Shown: in pieces, positions 61,534 to 64,000 of the stretch
Numbering within the stretch: the first letter of the stretch is position 1
Layout: the number at the start of each line of letters is the position of its first letter
DNA from: Bacteriovoracaceae bacterium
GTDB lineage: Bacteria > Bdellovibrionota > Bacteriovoracia > Bacteriovoracales > Bacteriovoracaceae
Direction of reading: 5' to 3'
Length of the DNA stretch: 64,000 bases
Assembly: GCA_025210745.1 (NCBI GenBank)
Contig: JAOARC010000012.1
Span: 1 to 64,000 of the forward strand
Position numbers and translations under genes: made by a program
Notes under the pieces: model-generated
Database searches by the model: none
The model's input: the letters and a program-made list of their open reading frames with translations, nothing else
What the model was told of the DNA's origin: nothing

Positions 61534-62535
61534 CTAGTTTTTAAGTTTTATACGTAATTTTTCTTGTTTAAGCTCTTTTACAGTATCATATTCAATAATA
61601 TCTCCAGCAAGAACTTCATCTAAGGTCTTATAATCACTTTTGTCATAGTCACTTTTATGGTTTTGAACATTTTTAATTTGGTTATCTTCACAAATAAGCC
61701 AATCCTTAGAAAACTTTGTCTCACCAAAAACTCTTAAGTTTACTGCTTTTGATACAGGTTCTTTTTTAATAGAAAATAAAAATAAGCTTTGGGCCTGCCA
61801 CTTTTTACTAACCTTAACTAGCTGACATACTCTTTGATAATCGAGATCATAAGATAACTTTAAATATTGATGACACCAATCATCCTTATCTTCTAAAGGA
61901 CAATTTTCATTTGATGAACATGGATAAATGGTATTAAATTTTTTGATCGACAGCTTTGCTCTAAAATTAATTAGTCTTTTAAAAACTTCTTTTGTTCCTG
62001 GCTCGATAAAAAGAATATGATCAGCCATAGTTTTTCTAATAAGATCGTAAGCTTCATCTTCACTCATTTCATTAAAAGAATTGGTAAAAATAATAAGCCT
62101 ATCCTTATCTTTTTTTGGTAATGAGTTAATTCCACTAATAAAATTAACATTTGAATCTTTAAAAAGACCATCTTTAATAACACTTGCTTGTTTTCTCATC
62201 AAAGCAGCTGGTTCGATAGCATAAAACGAGTTTTTACAATATGTCTCGATAGAAAAACTAAATGAGCCAGGGCCTGCGCCAATCTCTACAACATCACAAG
62301 ATTCAAATAACTCTTCGAGTCCCAAGATTTTTTTATAAATATGATCAAACTTAAAATAATTAGAATAAAAATGAAAAGCTGTATAAGCACTTACAAAGGA
62401 TTCATCTTTTAAATACTTATTTATATCTTCCCTATTTGCTGTAAAGTTATTAATAACCTTTTTAATATCCTTAACTAATTTTTCAGAAGAAGGTGGTGGT
62501 GCTATTAAATATTGTAATAAGTCTGTATAGTTCAT
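61534..62535 (-). CDS. Rsm22-like methyltransferase
   Basis: 333 residues. A Rossmann SAM-binding motif (CDVVEIGAGPGSFSFSI) and the Rsm22-type Cys cluster IYPCSSNENCPLEDKDDWCHQYLKL, with four cysteines that may hold an iron-sulfur cluster, followed by a conserved C-terminal half. Rsm22 proteins act on or with the small ribosomal subunit. It ends close to the PldA gene and begins near the citrate synthase terminator. Confidence 0.8.
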   Translation of the reverse strand: MNYTDLLQYLIAPPPSSEKLVKDIKKVINNFTANREDINKYLKDESFVSAYTAFHFYSNYFKFDHIYKKILGLEELFESCDVVEIGAGPGSFSFSIETYCKNSFYAIEPAALMRKQASVIKDGLFKDSNVNFISGINSLPKKDKDRLIIFTNSFNEMSEDEAYDLIRKTMADHILFIEPGTKEVFKRLINFRAKLSIKKFNTIYPCSSNENCPLEDKDDWCHQYLKLSYDLDYQRVCQLVKVSKKWQAQSLFLFSIKKEPVSKAVNLRVFGETKFSKDWLICEDNQIKNVQNHKSDYDKSDYKTLDEVLAGDIIEYDTVKELKQEKLRIKLKN

Positions 62536-62571
62536 AATAATTAAAATCGATATGATAAAACTTTAAATAAA

Positions 62572-62598
62572 AAAGCCTGAAGATTGACTTCAGGCTTT
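62572..62598. terminator. Terminator after citrate synthase gene
   Basis: AAAGCCTGAAG and CTTCAGGCTTT form an 11-bp stem with a 5-nt loop, 22 nt past the gltA stop on the minus strand. T-rich sequence follows on that strand. Confidence 0.85.
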
Positions 62599-62620
62599 AG
62601 AAAATAAATAAATTATCTAA

Positions 62621-63877
62621 TTAAAAAGTCTCAGAAGTTTTACCTTGATATACTTGTCTTGGTCTTGTAATTCTCATAGCAGGAGATTCAATCATCTCTT
62701 TCCACTGGGCCATCCAACCTGGTTGTCGACCTAAAGCAAACATTACTGTAAACATATTTGTTGGGATACCTAAAGCTTTATAGATAATTCCAGAGTAGAA
62801 ATCTACATTTGGAAATAATTTTCTAGCTGCAAAGTACTCATCATTAAGAGCTGTTGTCTCTAAGCCTTTAGCAATATCTAAAAGTGGATCATTAACATTT
62901 AACTTCTCTAATACTTCATCGCAATATGATTTAATAACTTTAGCTCTTGGATCAAAGTTCTTATAAACTCTATGACCAAATCCCATAAGTCTAAACGGAT
63001 CTTCTTTGTCTTTAGCTTTAGCAATAAATTTTTCATATCCACCACCATCATTTTGAATTGCAGCAAGCATTTCTAATACTGCTTGGTTCGCTCCACCGTG
63101 AAGCGGTCCCCATAGAGCATCAATACCAGCAGATAAAGATGCAAAAAGATTTGCTTTAGAAGATCCTACAACTCTTACAGTTGAAGCACTACAGTTTTGC
63201 TCATGATCTGCGTGAAGAATTAATAATACATCTAATGCTTTAGCAATATCTTCGTTTGGTTTTTCACCAGTCATCATATAAAGAAAATCAGCAGTATAAT
63301 CTAAACTTGAATCTGAATCGATAAAATCCTTACCTTGTCCATGTCTATAAACTGCAGCACAGATAGTTTTTAATTGTCCCATTAATAATGGAATGATTTG
63401 AGTTTTTTGATCTGCGCTTAAGTCTTGATCTAAAAACTGAGGATAAAAACCTGATAAAGCAACCATTGCCGCTGAAGTAATTCCCATTGGATGAGCATCT
63501 TGTGGGAAAGACTTGATAATATTTTTAACACCTTCAGGGATCTTTGATCCTTCTTTAATAGCAGTTTTAAATCTATTTAACTGATCAGCGTTTGGAAGCT
63601 CACCATTAACAACTAAAAAAGATGTTTCTAAAAATGAAGAGTTTTTACAAAGATCTTCAATTAAATAACCTCTATGTTTTAAAATTCCTTTTTCACCACT
63701 AATAAAAGTAATATCTGAAAGACAAGCACCTGTATTTCCAAGACCATTATCATAAGTAATAAATCCCGTTGTTCCTCTTAATTTTGAAATATCAATTGCT
63801 TTTTCGCCTTCTGTTCCCTCAATGATTGGAAGTTCAATTTGATTTTCACCTAAATCTAATTTTGCTGTTTTAGACAT
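62621..63877 (-). CDS. gltA: Citrate synthase (type II)
   Basis: 418 residues, complete. The landmarks are ITYDNGLGNTGACLSDITF, GILKHRGYLIEDL, PQDAHPMGITSAAM, LLILHADHEQNCSASTVRVVGSSKANLF (catalytic His), LWGPLHGGANQAV, FGHRVYKNFDPRAK (catalytic His and Arg), and DFYSGI and LFALGRQPGWMAQW near the end. Joins acetyl-CoA and oxaloacetate in the TCA cycle. A hexameric, NADH-sensitive type is likely from its length. Confidence 0.97.
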   Translation of the reverse strand: MSKTAKLDLGENQIELPIIEGTEGEKAIDISKLRGTTGFITYDNGLGNTGACLSDITFISGEKGILKHRGYLIEDLCKNSSFLETSFLVVNGELPNADQLNRFKTAIKEGSKIPEGVKNIIKSFPQDAHPMGITSAAMVALSGFYPQFLDQDLSADQKTQIIPLLMGQLKTICAAVYRHGQGKDFIDSDSSLDYTADFLYMMTGEKPNEDIAKALDVLLILHADHEQNCSASTVRVVGSSKANLFASLSAGIDALWGPLHGGANQAVLEMLAAIQNDGGGYEKFIAKAKDKEDPFRLMGFGHRVYKNFDPRAKVIKSYCDEVLEKLNVNDPLLDIAKGLETTALNDEYFAARKLFPNVDFYSGIIYKALGIPTNMFTVMFALGRQPGWMAQWKEMIESPAMRITRPRQVYQGKTSETF

Positions 63878-64000
63878 ACTTGTTTCCTTTTTATCCGTTT
63901 ATATAGTTACATTTTGGCCATATTATAAAAATTTTAGAATGCTAAAGTGACACTAGTGCCAATTTGATCTTTGAAAAAGAGCGAAAAAAAGACATTCCGT

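Overview
The window is AT-rich (roughly one third G+C by eye) and densely coded on both strands. It holds many Sec-exported proteins and lipoproteins with short spacing. Several families point towards the Bdellovibrionota, most like Bacteriovorax/Halobacteriovorax: a TIGR02147-type regulator domain, secreted lipoproteins with repeat folds, an outer-membrane phospholipase A, an Rsm22-like methyltransferase and an IPNS-like oxygenase. This placement is an inference from gene content and is not proven.

Layout. 1-5.2 kb: the tail of a transposase-like gene, a four-gene minus-strand group (cytidine deaminase, FMN reductase, rhodanese, FabZ-like dehydratase), then yebC coupled to a DegT/DnrJ aminotransferase and a facing MFS transporter. 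5.2-12.4 kb: an ion/bicarbonate-type transport region with an NTF2-like protein and its overlapping wHTH gene, two SulP transporters, a CPA2 antiporter, a drastically shortened NhaR-like regulator and a DUF1275 protein. 12.4-16.6 kb: a short TIGR02147-like regulator, umuDC with a readable promoter, and small exported or unknown proteins. 16.6-19.1 kb: tRNA-Cys followed at once by a HEPN/MNT toxin-antitoxin pair, then a degraded patch with remnants of a beta-lactamase-fold hydrolase and a trypsin-like protease. 20-22.4 kb: a 783-residue exported protein with thirteen 21-residue repeats. 22.4-28.7 kb: a cupin regulator, Fe-superoxide dismutase, a D-lactate dehydrogenase gene split by a one-base frameshift, a globin between two CBS-domain genes, a beta-CASP nuclease overlapping an ATP-cone/restriction-endonuclease-fold protein, and an IHF/HU gene. 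This last stretch reads like a low-oxygen or stress set.

28.9-49.2 kb: surface and export region. The queA-tgt-yajC-tatA / secD-secF block, with a terminator after tatA, sits among large lipoproteins (VCBS propeller, SBBP propeller, FGE-fold, Ig-like giant), two outer-membrane barrel candidates and an atypical prepilin-like protein. Three of the lipoprotein genes are preceded by a shared sigma-28-like signature, TAA(A/G)-N16/17-CCGATA, which suggests co-expression. 49.2-64 kb: mostly housekeeping (IPNS-like oxygenase, YggS, COQ10-like START protein, GlpX, PilZ, PgsA, SerB, LRR protein, alkaline phosphatase, MscS channel, subtilase, OmpLA, Rsm22-like, citrate synthase).

No CRISPR array, complete insertion sequence, prophage or rRNA gene is visible. 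The most unusual items are the collapsed NhaR-like regulator, the tRNA-Cys/HEPN-MNT arrangement, the homopolymer frameshift in ldhA, the 21-residue repeat protein, and the lipoprotein set with shared promoter-like motifs.
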